A DNA stretch of 64,000 bases from Bradysia coprophila (lineage: Eukaryota; Arthropoda; Insecta; Diptera; Sciaridae): NCBI RefSeq assembly GCF_014529535.1, contig NW_023503555.1, positions 8,541,404 to 8,605,403 of the forward strand. The letters are read 5' to 3'. Shown here piece after piece: positions 23,830 through 45,650 of this stretch. The notes below the pieces were generated by a model. It was not told the origin of the DNA. It saw nothing but the letters and a program-made list of their open reading frames with translations, and did not search any database. The position numbers were made by a program, and so were the translations under genes. Each line of letters begins with the position of its first letter. The stretch's first letter is position 1.

Positions 23830-25735
23830 CACATACTTTCGTGTTCTTATTCGTCACAACTAATACATCTTCTGGAGTAAGAAGAGAATATTGTGGTATA
23901 CGATCTCGGTTTAGTCCCAAACTCACCGAAACTCTTCAATTAGTATATAGAAGAGAAACGGACGAGGTAGGTTTAGTCCCACATATACGGAGTCCACTCT
24001 GACCTGTGACCGCCGCGCTTCTGATTCTACCATTATATGTAGAGGTGTTAAATCAAGGAGTGCTTCTAAAGCTACTGTAGGCGTCGAGTGCCATGCTCCA
24101 GTAATTGCTTTACAGGCCAAGCGTTGAAATTTATTGAGTTTGTCAATGACCGATTTTTGGCCACATTTATGGTTCCAAAGAAAAGATCCGTACAGTAGTA
24201 TCGGTCTTATTACCGATGTAAAGATCCAGTATAGGACTTTCGGAGAGAGGCCCCACGAGTTACTATATGCTTTCCTACATTGCCAAAGTGCTATTGTAGC
24301 TTTGTGTATGCGGTTGTCAATGTTCGGTATCCAACTTAGTAGGTAATCTAGTATAACACCTAGGTATTTTACTTCATTAACGAATGAGATAGGAATTCCA
24401 TTTACAGTTGGAATGATTATTCCATCGACTTTTCTTCTATTGTTCCTGAAGAGTATCATTTCAGTCTTCGCAGGGTTTATTTCTAGTTCATTTCTGGTAC
24501 ACCAGTTTGTAACTCTATTCAACACATCCTGTAAAAGCTCGCAAAGAGTTGGAATAAATTTACCTCTCAAGATCGTTGCTAGATCATCCGAGAAGCCTTC
24601 CGTCTGATATCCTAAATTGTTGAGCGATTCTATTAGTTCGTCTATGACTAGCCACCATAGGAGAGGTGGAAGTACACCGCCTTGTGGGCTTCCTTTAGTA
24701 GTTGTGATTGTTAGTTTAGAATCTCCATATTGAACATATACAATTCTGCATTTCAGCATATAATAGATCCAATCCGTAACACCTGGATCAATTCCGAACC
24801 TGTGACAGGCATTTATTATGGCTATATACGTAATGTAGTTAAAAGCGCCAGCGATGTCGATGAAACAGCCAAGAGCATATTCATCCGAGAGGAACGCTGA
24901 TTCACTACATGTAAGGACATTGTGTAAGGCGTTCTCACATGACTTCCCTACTTGATAGGCGTGCTGTTTCTCATGCAAGTTTTTTGAGCGGAGTGGCTCA
25001 AGTTGTTAGCTTTTGAGTAATCATTATTACCTGGCTTAGGAGTGAAGGCTACTCTGGTTCCTCTCCATCTTTTGGGTACATATTTGAGAGTTAATGACGC
25101 CCTGAAGATATGACGAATTCTATCAGTAATCAGGTCAAGCGATTTTTGAATAAGAGCGGGAAATATACCGTCTTCACCTGGTGACTTGTACGGAGCGAAT
25201 GATTTAGCTGCCCATATTATTCTTTGGTTGGTAGTTATCTTGTCGATTAATTCACTGTTTATTCCAGCTGTTCCGGTGGGAATATCTGGTGTGGGTTCAT
25301 CAGAAGAGTGCACTTTACTACCAGGAAAATGCGTAGCTACAAGATGCTTGTACGTTTCATCTAAATTATTAGTATAACTGCCCGATGCTAGCTGTAGAGA
25401 GTCTACTAACTGAATCGGATCCTTCGACAGAATTTTGAACATTTTAGCAGAGTCTCTTAATTTATCTATAGCTGTGCATTGCTCTTTCCAGCGTACTCTT
25501 TCCTTCTTTTTTAACACCTTTTTGTACTCTCTTTGGAGACTAAAAAATTGGTCCCATGTACCAGTACTTCTTGGTGATTTAGCCCTGTTGAGGGCTTCTC
25601 CATAACATAACCTGAAGCGTCTAAGTTTGACTGAAAAACCAAATCTGATTCCGAGCCTTGTTTGAGATTGGTTTGCTACTTCTGATTTTGAAAGTTGCAA
25701 TGAAAAAGATGCTGGGGTCGATCTGTAACTCAAAT
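23830..25735 (-). pseudogene. Non-LTR retrotransposon relic, reverse transcriptase domain (LOA/R1-like), broken
   Basis: Two minus-strand frames (25733-24948 and 24978-23923) carry a reverse transcriptase: YKSPGEDGIFPALIQ at the start of the domain, FIDIAGAFN, KGSPQGGVLPPLLW, GFSDDLATI in place of the usual YADD, and EVKYLGVILD, followed by the post-RT region ending in a SEARRSQ block. Between the frames, the segment that normally reads R-P-I-S-L-T to the next block is missing, replaced by a short frameshifted stretch. This is a deletion inside the polymerase domain. The endonuclease is absent and the 3' end is frameshifted after 23923. The copy is dead. The clade is inferred from motif wording only. 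Confidence 0.88.
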
Positions 25736-34808
<9,073 letters not shown>

Positions 34809-34989
34809 TTGTAAGTTTTTTTAAAAAAGAGATCTGCACACAGGTTTTTAAAGTAGGACAGCTATAAAAATGATCTATGTTACGTTGACAATTATGAAGA
34901 AAAAAATATTAAAAAAATTCTCACAAAAAAATTGCGATTTTATTTTCCGAAAGTCCGAAGTTAACCTTTCAGAAACGGCCGTAATCATA

Positions 34990-35642
34990 TGTTATACGAA
35001 TATGCTATTGGCACCGGGTGATTATACTGTGGCTGATGGCACCAGGTGACAATAGTCTCTTTATTATACTAATGCTAATCGCACCCGGTGCCATTAGCCA
35101 CATTATTATAAAGAGACTATTGGCACCCGGAAAAAATAAAATTTGAATAAAAGATCTGGATATTTTGAAAATAAAACTTGTTTTGTACACAATACTAGGG
35201 AATCCATCTTTTTACGAAATGTAACGTCAAGGTAGTTTGTTCGATCTTAGGGAATTCGTCCTTTTACGAAATGTAACGTAAAGACGGGTTGTTCGACACT
35301 AGTGAATTATTCCTTTTACGAAATAGAATACTAGGGAATTCATCTTTCTACGAAATTTAACGTTAAGGCAGATTGCTCGATCTCAGAGAATTAATCCTTT
35401 TACAAAATGTAACGTTAAGGTAGTTTGTTCGATCTTAGGGAATTCATCCTATCGAGAAATGTAACGTAAAGGTGGATTGTTCGATACCTTTACGTTACAT
35501 TTCGTAAAACGATGAATTTCTCAGGATCGAACAAAACGCCATTACAGTGCATTTCGTGATTGAATTCCCTAGGATTGTTTACACAACAAGTTTAATTTTA
35601 TAGTCAATAGTCTCTTTATAATACTGTGGCTAATGGCACCAA
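34990..35642. mobile_element. Fold-back-like element with an internal array of about 52-bp tandem repeats
   Basis: Outer words such as ACTGTGGCT(A/G)ATGGCACC and CAATAGTCTCTTTAT occur at 35024-35065, inverted at 35085-35130, and again at 35608-35642. The interior (35195-35480) is about six imperfect copies of a 52-bp unit reading TTCGAT.TTAGGGAATTC and then CCTTTTACGAAATGTAACG. The last part (35490-35545) is the same unit inverted. There is no coding capacity. Confidence 0.65.
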
Positions 35643-37534
35643 AAATTTTTCAACAGATTCATAGTAGAAGTTTCTCCTTAGACAAGAAGACTATAAGAAT
35701 ATATATTATAATGTCAGAAAATGTTAACTATTTTATTAGTGAAGGGAAGAACCTAGTCAGAATAGAAAAAGGAAATCAAATTTATAAGAAGCTGTACTAT
35801 CACATCAGGATTAGGAAATATAGTTGGTCGTAAATGTAAGAAGCAAATGCATTCGATAGAAGTAGACCCATTTCCTGCTATATTGAACCAGATAACGCGC
35901 TGGTGGATCGCAAACTTGCCTGAAGTCGTTGCAAAAATAGTTGCAAAATTGACAGAAGGAAAATTCTTTCTAGAATTTTTTGCAGCAAATTTTGCATTTA
36001 CTTCGAATGAACTTTTTGGAGAATTACCAGTTTAATCAAAATCTTGTACTTCATCAGTTTTAACATACATAATTGCTATATAGAACCACGTTAGCCAGAG
36101 CTCATTGCGCATTTTTATTTTCGTCGTCGATAACAGATGATATGACCGTGTACAATAAATGGGTGAGGCTTGAAATTGACGATGCAGTGAATAAATTAAA
36201 ACAACTTCACCATATCTGGTGTGGTGCAGGTCGCAAGAGAGTTTGAAGCAACATAATAAAAACGTATGCGCGTTGTCGTATTATTGGTTTGATCTATCGT
36301 TCTTCGATGCTTGGCACAAACAATTTTCCCAATAGCACATCGGAATTATTATGATTACGGTAATCGGTAAGTATATAAAACGAAAGAAGAAAAAAAACGT
36401 TTTGTTGATATATAGTAATTCTGTACCTCATTCCACCGATCCACCATCCACATAGCCATAATCAATTTTATATTAAATAAATTACAAAATCGCCTTTTAA
36501 CATCCATGAATGGATTCGCACAATTTCTGGTTATATAAAACTGAAATTCTTTCTTAAGCGAAAAATATTTACATTCGATGCCGGGACGGTTTACATTTTA
36601 TAAAATGAAAAGACAGAGAAAAAAATCCACAGCTTGCACATTGAATAAATAAAATTTTAAACGCAAAACGATTTATTGTCAATAGTTAACTGGGTCATTA
36701 TTGCGAGATATGAGTGGATATAATTTACGGAGAAATAATTTTTGGTTTTTTGTTTTTCTCTGCATTTTTTTTCTGTCGGATGAATTTGTGTGGTTTAAGG
36801 TTTATTATAAGTGTAAAATGAGAATTTTGCGGTGTAAACAGTCACGAAATTATGATTATGAATGGAATACCAGCTCGTAAGGTTGGTTAAACTTTTTGAG
36901 TAATTTTGTTTGTTTGTAATTCTTAAGAGTCTCTTTAAGTAGTTCATACCATAACCATATATATTACGTGTACATTAAAGTCGTTTATGGTCGCTTAATA
37001 AGAGGTCGGTTAATTGCACATTTAACTCATTTCAGCAATGCCGGAAGGTTCCTATGATTTTTTTTAATTAACCACACCGAGACTATAATCATATTATTAG
37101 TAGCCAACGAATGTAATCCTTCTTCTGTCCCAAGTCTCACACTAAATTCATGTAAAATCTTTTACTTCACTAAATTTAACATTGCTTTAACTATGACACA
37201 CCACATTAGATACAACTCATAACTAGGGATCAAAAGATAGAAAGTCGAATTTTTGGTGTGAATTTTGTTGATTCGAGATGAAGCCGAGGTCAATAAGTAC
37301 ACGAAAACGAAATTTTTCATGTTTATCCTAAGTTTATAATGCATTTTCCAGAGGTCATCGAAAGTAGTGTGCTATGAAAAGTACGGTTTTCGACGCATGT
37401 AGCATGTAAACGTTTAAACGTTTACGGGTAGAAAGTCGCTCTTTTAATGTAAAATTCATTGCTAAGCTCGGCCTCGCTTTGGATCAACAAAATTCACACG
37501 AAAACTGTACTTTTAAACTTTATATCACTTGTTA

Positions 37535-37700
37535 CAAGCGAGAGCAATAAATCGGTCTGGTCCTATCTGTTCTTGTGGTTTAGAAACTGAAACCGGTGTA
37601 CATATCTTTAGGAATTGTTCTCTTTACACCTTCTGTACCTTCAGGTATTATGAGCGTCTTAATGGTAATTTCCATCCCGGAAAGACGTCCTAACGATTTC
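37535..37700 (+). pseudogene. Scrap of non-LTR retrotransposon C-terminus
   Basis: One frame reads SGPICSCGLETETGVHIF and then RNCSLY, which resembles the Cys-rich tail 'CxCG...ET..Hil..C' of R1/LOA-type elements. It is short and soon runs into stops. It may come from the same family as the relic at 23.8-25.7 kb, but no overlap allows a test. Confidence 0.5.
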
Positions 37701-39084
37701 TTTCTGAAAACTGGAACATTACAGTGACTGAAGAAGGACTAAGGATTGGGGATGGGAAACGAAGGATCTTTTATCTGGGTTTCTGCTGTTCCATATTGGA
37801 AAACCTTCCTAAATTCAATTCCAATCAAATCCAACGTCTTAGCGAAGACTGATAACAACAAAATTGATTCGAATTTTGGTGTGACTGAAATGTATAGTCT
37901 TGCAAATAATCGTCATCGACGAAACAACGAATGTTTTACTTCTGTTCCGCATGATGCTGGCCTAATCAATCTAAATAAACAAGTGATTTTTTTTTCGTCG
38001 GAATCAACGATGTGAGAACAGAGTCGCTAAAAATGTTTGTTATTTGATGATGAAATAGGTTCTGTTGAAGAGTTCAATTAATTCCGCCAAAAACGTACAT
38101 TTCATTCAGAAAAAAAATAAATATTTCAGCAGCTCAAGGTTAAGCAAAAATCTCTATTTGAATTGAACATACATGAGTGAGGTGACTTCTAGGCGAGATT
38201 ATCAGTTTCGCATCAACGCAGCTCAATTAAATAACAATTTTTTTCGTAAGCGAATTATGAAAAAAATAAAATATTTTGGATAATAACACCAACGACCCGA
38301 CGGTTACCTCCAGTTTGTTGCTTTGTACACGTACAACTGTTGAATTAACAAGTTAATTGTACAATGATGTACGTGCTATTTGATTTGTCAGTTTTTAACT
38401 ATTTGTATGTTGAAAAAATACGCAGCGAAAAAAATATTAATTTTGTTTCAATATCTCTTGATGGTGCCGTCGTGTATTGAATTGAAACAAAGACCAAATA
38501 TTTATTATACTTAACCCAAATCCAACCACTAATCTCCTCACTTGTCTTTATGCGTTCTTTTATATTCTATTCTGTTCCCATTTCTCTATTCAAATAAAGA
38601 CGGGGTCACCCAACAGCTTCTTAACAGCGCCAGTATAATTAAGTAAAACAACATGAGCATCAAAAAATGATGATTGAAAAAGATTAAAATGGAAAATTTC
38701 TCCAATAAATTCGCTTTGCCTTTAACAACAGACCATTCACACACACATGCTATGAATATATAGACTCGTCTCGATATAGAAATGTAACGGAAACTTAATA
38801 CACAAGACAGGTTATCGTATAACCAGCCAAGATTCAATAAACAGAATTTTGCTTTAGAATTTATTGCTTCCGTTTTATCAGACTTATCGCCATGATTACG
38901 ATTTAGAAGTGGTCGTTGCGTTGTATAATCCAATTATGGAAAAGATAACTACACGCAATCAGAATCAGCCATTAAGAATTGTCTACACTTACACAGCGAT
39001 CAAATGAAACGTAAATGTGAGGTAGTCGCTGTTACATCGTATGAGAAATCGTTTTGGTTGCAGGCATCGTCACAGTCATGGAAA

Positions 39085-39600
39085 ATCTCCCCAGATTAGA
39101 ATCTTCCCAGATTAAAATCTCTACAGATTAGAATCCCTTCACATTAGAATCTCCTCATATTGTAATCTCTCCAGATTATAATCTCTTCAAATTGGAATCT
39201 CTCCAGATTGGAATCTCTACAGATTGGAATCTCTACAGATTGGAATCCCTCCAGATTGGAATCTCTACAGATTGGAATCTCTCTAGATTGGAATCTCTCC
39301 AGATTGGAATCCCTCCACATTGTAATCTCTACAAATTGGAATCTCTCCAAATTGGAATCTCTCCAAATTGGAATCTCTCCAAATTAGAATCTCTCCAAAT
39401 TAGAATCTCTACACATAATAATCTCTCCAGACTTAGGTGATCAGCGGTACGAAACGACGGTACTCTAGAGAAGACATTACTTGGACAAGTTATTTGTCTC
39501 TCCAGATCAGAATCTCTCGACATAAGGACCTTCAAGAATCTCTCCAGATTACAATCTCCTCAGATTAAAATCTCTCCAGATTAGAATCTTTCCAAACTTA
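39085..39600. repeat. 16-bp minisatellite in two blocks with a duplicated spacer
   Basis: The unit AGATTGGAATCTCTCC and variants repeat about 21 times at 39095-39430 and about five more at 39520-39600. After each block comes a similar segment of about 75 bp (39430-39512 and 39594-39665) with ACTTA(G/T)GTGA.CA.CGG and GGTACTCTAG. This looks like a larger unit that was itself duplicated. The open frames across it are repeat artefacts. Confidence 0.85.
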
Positions 39601-42600
39601 TGTGACCAACGGGACGAGACGGCGGTACTCTAGGTAAGACATGACTTGGACAAGTTTTCGGTTTCTTTGAGATTTTAATCTTTACTTGTTAGTTTTTCCG
39701 TGATAAAACGAATCGTATATAATTCTCTTCGTTTAATAAAGCGCATTGTATTGACCAAATACAAAAAATTCTGAACGAAACCACTTCAAATTAACGTGTT
39801 ACAGACGGCAAGCCAGTATGACCAGCATTATTATCGGATCTATTACTTCCATCTATCAAAGTATTCTTAGTTGGTTGATTTCAAATCTTGTACTTCTATT
39901 TTTTAACATTCATTTTACTATGTAAAGGGCCATATTGCCCAGAGTTTTTCATTATTTTTTTCATCGTTATCGATAACAGATGAATAGCCACATGTTACAA
40001 GTTGAATCGTCACAAAATATTACCTACCGAATTCATGGAAAATTTTATCTCCTACTACCACTAAGATCAACGGATTTTTCCTTTAGATGATTGATCTTAA
40101 TCCAGTCATATTTCACTTTGATACGAGTTGCAAGAGTTATACAACATTTCTATGCAAATAAAGAGTGCTCAATTTTCCATCCAGTTGAGAATCAAAACCC
40201 GTTTCTAATTCATTTATTAGGACAGATGGTGTGGTGAGCAAGTCTGCATTATGATGTGTTATGAGATCTGTTACGTCTTTCGTTCTGAATATTTTCTGCA
40301 GGTTAATCGAAAAATCTCTTACTTCATTAGTTTAACGAAATTTTTGCTATAAAACATTGAACCGCAGCTCATCGCTTATTTGTGCCGTCGCTGCCAGTAA
40401 CAAATGACATTAGACAAAAGACATTATTTATGGGAAATGTAGATGTTTTTATTATGCATCAATATAAAATGCGACTCCGATATGAATTGCAAGCACTCGA
40501 CGCGATTCCAAACACCAAACCCAAACAACGTTTATCCAAATTCAAAAAATTGTGTGCATTCAGTCAAGTTAGCATATTATATCTGCGTTGTTATGTGTGG
40601 TAAAAACAGTTGTTGTATGTATGTTAACTCATTGCTATTACTCAGGTTAGTTTGTTTTGAACTCTCGACTGGTCGTGACGTGATTTTTTGTACGTACCGT
40701 GGTGGTATATATTTGAGCACAATTTATACTCGTTTCAAGTGCAACTGTTTCGGAATTGCTCTTAGCAAGGATTCAAAAGGATTATTTCTTTAAGGATTCG
40801 GGTCTCAAGAGTTTTTTTTTGCGATCGCTGTAGCCGATTCGTTTTTGTGAGAAACGGTAAATTTTACGTATGAAATCAATATTGAGTGGAAATAGTTGAA
40901 CTCAGTAAATGAAGTTTTAAGATAAGAATATTGTTTGCGAGAAGAAAATGCAACAGATGCAAGACAGTTAAGGAGACAGCAGGTTTATTTTTGAGAAAAC
41001 ATTTTCTTATGTTCTCTTGAAATTTCCCACATTTCGAAAATTTTCCCTAATTTTGCAAAAAAAGAAAATTTCGAGGAAATTCTGGAAAATGTAGGAAAAT
41101 TCTTGAAAATTTAGGAAAATTCTGGAAAACTAAAAAAAGGAAAAAAGTTTTCCCAAAAGTGGTCTGATGAACTGATAAATTTTCCATTAAATAAGTTTTA
41201 AATTGTAACTAAGTGTGGTGTCACTGTGATATGTATTTTGTTGACACTGTAGGGGGTTGTTCTCTCTTGAATTTAAGTATTTTTGAGGTGTTTTGTTGCG
41301 GAGAAATTTCCCGATAAAATCAGTTACTTCCTTTGTTTAATACCTTATGTTCGATAGAAAATCTACTATTTCAATTGTTTCAACAAATATTTTGCTATAA
41401 AAAATCTACTCTTGTCGCTGTCGTTGATTAACAAATAACTATCCGTCGAAATAGCAGTTTCCGTTTTCACCACTAAATACTGCTCCATCCTCGGACGTCT
41501 CCACCACCTGGTGCAAGTGCATCGAATATAGTACGTTCCTGTTGTTTTATGTATTTTAGATTGTCAGTAAGCAATTCTGGTAACACATTGTGTGTGAAAG
41601 AAAAGCATTCTCCTCAAGCCAACTCGATGTGATTTTGCCCCTTCTAATAGAGTGATGTCAAAGTAAGCTTCGGTACGGCTTGCTTGACAGTGCTATGGTG
41701 TAAGTCAAAAACCATTTCGAAATAGTACCAAATCAGCGTTTGTATGTTTACTTTGATCATCTCCTCGGAATAGATCGATCCTATCTGTTCTTGTTGTTTT
41801 TCACCTGTGACAGGTTACACCTTCGTGTAATATACGAACTCCACGATGAGGATCTGCCATCTTCAGATCGAAAGTGCCTTAAAAAGTCAAAATCCATCCG
41901 AATTTCCATGGGACCATTCCGAGCCTGGGCGTCTTGCTTATAACTAGGACGTTCCAGTGATCTATCAACGCTTCGAATCGAATAGAAGTTAAAACCCAAA
42001 CTTTTGAGGCATGAGATAGTAACAGTGTCGTGTGTACTGAAGTCATAGTGATACTGAAGTCATACTCAATTGTTGTATAGAAGACGAGTTAAGCCACGCC
42101 AAGAATTTTGTAATATTTAGTGAGGATGTGTTGTTACGGTCCATTTCTAAACTTTTGCATGTTTTTCCAATTTTGGTAAATATATAGCCCGCAATAACCG
42201 AACGATCAAACGATAAGAATGTTTTTCATTCCCATTACACAGACCCAATTTACGACTCTCATTATCGCTCTTTCAAATGACCCACTAGTATAATCTTAGC
42301 TACGCCCTTCGTTACCAAAAATATACCTTGACTTACAAAAAAACCAACAACAACCCGAAAATGTCTGACTCGATGCTGAGATAACACGAAATTAGACAAG
42401 TCAATCAATCAGCTTAAACAAATAAATAATCGTATTCGGTGTATTACACAATGAATCCGTCCATTCAAATGATATAATTGTCGTTCATATTAGGCAGATA
42501 AAGCATCAGCAGGTAAAAAAAGAGTATTTCGTTTTTGGTATGATATTTCGATGATAGAGTCACATGGGAAAGATTGGATTCGGACAAAACAATGGAAATA

Positions 42601-43178
42601 TAGCGCTTTGTACAGGCGAAGCATATTATTTATGATAACTTTCACTAATAACTTAATTACGTCGATTAATGTGTATCAAAACGTAATAGCCATACGGTAT
42701 GATTTTTGCAGTTCAATAAAATCGTTGGCTCTCTTCTATACAACACCCATCATGCCCATCATGTAATTTTCTAATCATTTTCTTCGTCTTCGTCTTTCTC
42801 GTTTGAATTAACACATCGATCTTTCTATCCAGTCGTTCATTTCTGTTCGTTTGTAATGCTTACTTATGGTAATGATGATATGGGTAAAGTTTCTTATTAA
42901 TTTTGTTGGAGCTAAACCAACCGGAAAATTTGTATACGTAAAAAGTGCATGCAGCTCCGATTTGTATGAAATGTGTACGGATGAACAGCATAATTATTTC
43001 GTTTGCTATTTTAAAGATCCCATTGTGATGTGAAAGTTGAATGATTCTCTGAGAAATTTTCATTCAAATTTAATAATTGTTCGCATCCAGCAAGATTACA
43101 AGACGATTAGTCTCACAAAAAACCATTGAACCATTCAATCATTTCCCATAGTCGCAGAGTTACCTTTATTTCCCCGAC

Positions 43179-44183
43179 TTAATTACATTGATACATTGAA
43201 TTCAATCTGCTAACATCTTTGTCACTCATTCCCGTACGTTGTCCCATCGTTCGAATCAACGTGATATCCTGGAAAATTCAGAGGAAATTACACAATTGTT
43301 TCGTCACCCGAAATACTATTTTATCTCACATGTGGTATGATTGTAGCGTAACCGTTTCTCGTGAACCCATAAGCTGGATAGTGCATTACGCTCAACACAT
43401 CATAGTCCACACCGAAGTTACTGATCATATCCGCTGGATATGAATCGAAATTGTGTTCCAGACCGGGTAAAATGTTTTCCCAAGCAATTTTAACGTAGTC
43501 GTCTCTCTCGGTCGCAGATTGCATGTGATAGAAGCCCAGAGTATGCAAAAATTCGTGAATGATCGTACCGATTCTGAAGCATCCGACGCCTGGTTCGGCT
43601 AAAGCCAAATTCACTTCTTGTTCGCCGGAGTTTAAAAATCCAACTTCCGACCAACAGCCACCATCTTGTCCCTGATGGTATGTCCAGATTATTATCCGAC
43701 TACATTTTGATCGAAAACAATTTTCTTACATTGACTCGAACGTAGTTCTCTTCATCGGTGCGTGGCGTGAATGTTAGACAACTAACTCTGGCTAGTTCTG
43801 CCAATCCAGCTTCGATGTAACTTTTTTGTTCATCGCTGAACACATCACTCAATACGTACGGGACAACGTTATTCGGCCATCTCATGTTCACATCGATTAG
43901 ACCAGTACGTTCCATACTTTTCAGTACACGTTGCTGCTGCTCCGATAGCACCATATCGCCTTGATATTGACCACTTAACAGTTCAATATTTTCATTGTAA
44001 TTTCCGCTGTTGATGAGGGCAACTGCACGATTTTGTTCAAGTCAGGAAAGTAAAATTCTGAATTCATTCTCATAAATTTCAATATTTACGGTTCTCCGGT
44101 GTATTTTCCACATGTTTACTCTTGCTAATTGGACTGCCCAAGGCTAGACCAATTATGGCTAAAAGAATTACGAGCTTACTCAT
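43179..44183 (-). CDS. Secreted astacin-family zinc metalloprotease, four exons, 272 aa
   Basis: Exons on the minus strand: 44183-44090, 44022-43730, 43671-43330, 43268-43179; phases sum to 273 codons. The protein starts with a signal peptide (MSKLVILLAIIGLALGSP). The prodomain has YQGD (51-54), matching the FxGD aspartate switch that keeps astacins latent. The catalytic domain starts near NMRWPNNVVPY (77). The zinc site is HEFLHTLGFYH (168-178; His168, His172, His178, catalytic Glu169), and the Met-turn is SVMHY (Met225, Tyr227). Four cysteines (113, 135, 160, 271) fit the two conserved disulfides. The protein ends after the catalytic domain, with no CUB, EGF or ShK domain. In insects such single-domain astacins are often digestive or reproductive secreted enzymes; which applies here is unknown. 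Confidence 0.93.
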
Positions 44184-44265
44184 GTTCGAACGGTGTAATT
44201 ACAATATTGTAAACTGTCTCTGATCACAAACGAGCTATTACTAAAATCGGTTCGATTTCTTCAAT

Positions 44266-44275
44266 TATAAATCAG
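44266..44275 (-). promoter_or_regulatory. Possible TATA box for the astacin gene
   Basis: GATTTATAATTG on the minus strand lies about 85 bases upstream of the astacin start codon. The distance fits a TATA-driven promoter with a 5' UTR of some 50 bases. In AT-rich DNA such a word can occur by chance. Confidence 0.3.
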
Positions 44276-44984
44276 ACGTTTTAGTGCTTCAGATTAGTTT
44301 TATCAATCTCGAAATTTGAAGGTTTATCGCTCTCATTGGTACTGAATTTCTGATGTAGCAATTTTTTGTAATTCATTGATTTGAACTTTATGGTTCAGTA
44401 AAGGCACGCCGGTTGTGTGGTTCTTAAATGATCGATTTATGCTTTAATTAACGGCAATCATTATGAGAACAGAATCATTATAATCTATAGATTGTGGAAA
44501 AATCAGCGATGACACTGCCTCCGAGTCGGTCTTTTGAGATACGAAATTTAAAAATCAAAATCGTTTGTTAAGAAATTAAATTTTCGATCTCATTGTCCAT
44601 GAAAATATTGTTCGACGAAGTGACATAAGTGACTGACTTGCCGACAGCGTCAATCATTGAGAGTCCAGTGAAATAGTGATCAAATCCACAATCTATTACT
44701 TTAGTTGTCTAATTACTCACAGAGTTTGATGCAAAATCTATTACTTCAATATTTTTATCATACATTTTCTATATAATAGAAACAGCCAGAGCACATTGCG
44801 CTTATTCTTGTCAACGTTGTCGATAGCAGATAGCAGTCTTGTCGCTATTATAGCATTTTTCGGTGTGTGTAGTTGTCTTTGTATGGTTTTGGTGGAAGAA
44901 AGATTAACAAAATCTACTGTTTCAGACAGTAATATTAAAATTGTCTTCTAATTTGAACCTATTCGTTCAGGCTACAACTTTCTT

Positions 44985-45650
44985 TGGAGTTTCCGAGTCT
45001 ATAACTTGATTTGATGTAATTATTTTCAAATGAACTGAAATAAAATCTTTTACTTTACTAGTGAGGTACTGTGGCCTTTCCCTCACTAGTGAAGACCCTT
45101 TCCCTCGCTCCCCACAAATTACTTCACTTGTATAGTAATGTACTATTACTTCATTTGCTTTAACATGGATTTTGCTGCATGTAAGAAGATGTTGGCTAGA
45201 TCTAGTCAACGGCTATATTTGAAGGCACATCGTTAAAGTGTGACCTTGTGGACGTATGAATTTTTATTCACGATGATGAAAACTGCTATCTTCTTTTCGT
45301 TATGGCTGACGGCTGTAATACTGTTATCGACGAAAACAATTACGTAGCTTCAGCCAACGTCTTCTTATACGTAGCAAAATCCATGTTTAAAGTAAATGAA
45401 GTAAAAGATTTTACGTGTTACGGCATGTTTCATTTTCATTTACATTGCCTAATCACGTAAAGCATTGTACTTACGAGGTTCCAAGTTGTTATTTGACAAG
45501 TGGGGAATACAGCCCTCCCCTTCGGGTCGGGCTGTAACACCCCACTTATCAAATACACAACTTGGAACCTCGGAAGTAATATACTATTATTTCAGTCCGT
45601 TGAACATACTAACGTCAGATCAAGTAATCGACTCGGAAACTATATCCCAA
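44985..45650. repeat. Large imperfect palindrome surrounding a MITE
   Basis: 44985-45050 read on the minus strand (ATTTCAGTTCATTTG, ..., GACTCGGAAACT) matches 45590-45645 on the plus strand (ATTTCAGTCCGTTGA, ..., GACTCGGAAACT). Between the arms lie two family-P copies in opposite orientation and the MITE at 45468-45578. Confidence 0.6.
45468..45578. mobile_element. Palindromic MITE of about 111 bp with TA-type ends
   Basis: The arms TACTTACGAGGTTCCAAGTTG-like (left) and its complement (right, ending CCTCGGAAGTA) pair almost completely. The pairing covers ATTTGACAAGTGGGG / CCCCACTTATCAAAT and closes on a CCCTTCGGG-type loop near 45524. The termini start and end in TA, consistent with Tc1/mariner-like mobilisation. 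There is no ORF. Confidence 0.65.

Larger units (their letters stand above)
34809..43178. other. Gene-free interval between ACK and the astacin gene, repeat-rich
   Basis: No complete gene is seen. It holds the fold-back and tandem complex at 34990-35642, family-P repeats at about 36035, 39885, 40310 and 41325, a retrotransposon scrap at 37535-37700, and the 16-bp minisatellite at 39085-39600. A low-complexity GGAAAATT-rich patch lies at 41020-41150. The longest ORF (38586-38933, minus, 115 codons) shows no family and no splice context. Confidence 0.55.

Noticed and set aside
38586-38933. Minus ORF of 115 codons with hydrophobic segments
   Set aside because: AT-rich DNA gives Leu/Phe/Ile-rich chance frames; no conserved motif or regulatory context.
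39144-39535. ORFs of 68-82 codons on both strands
   Set aside because: They are translations of the 16-bp minisatellite.
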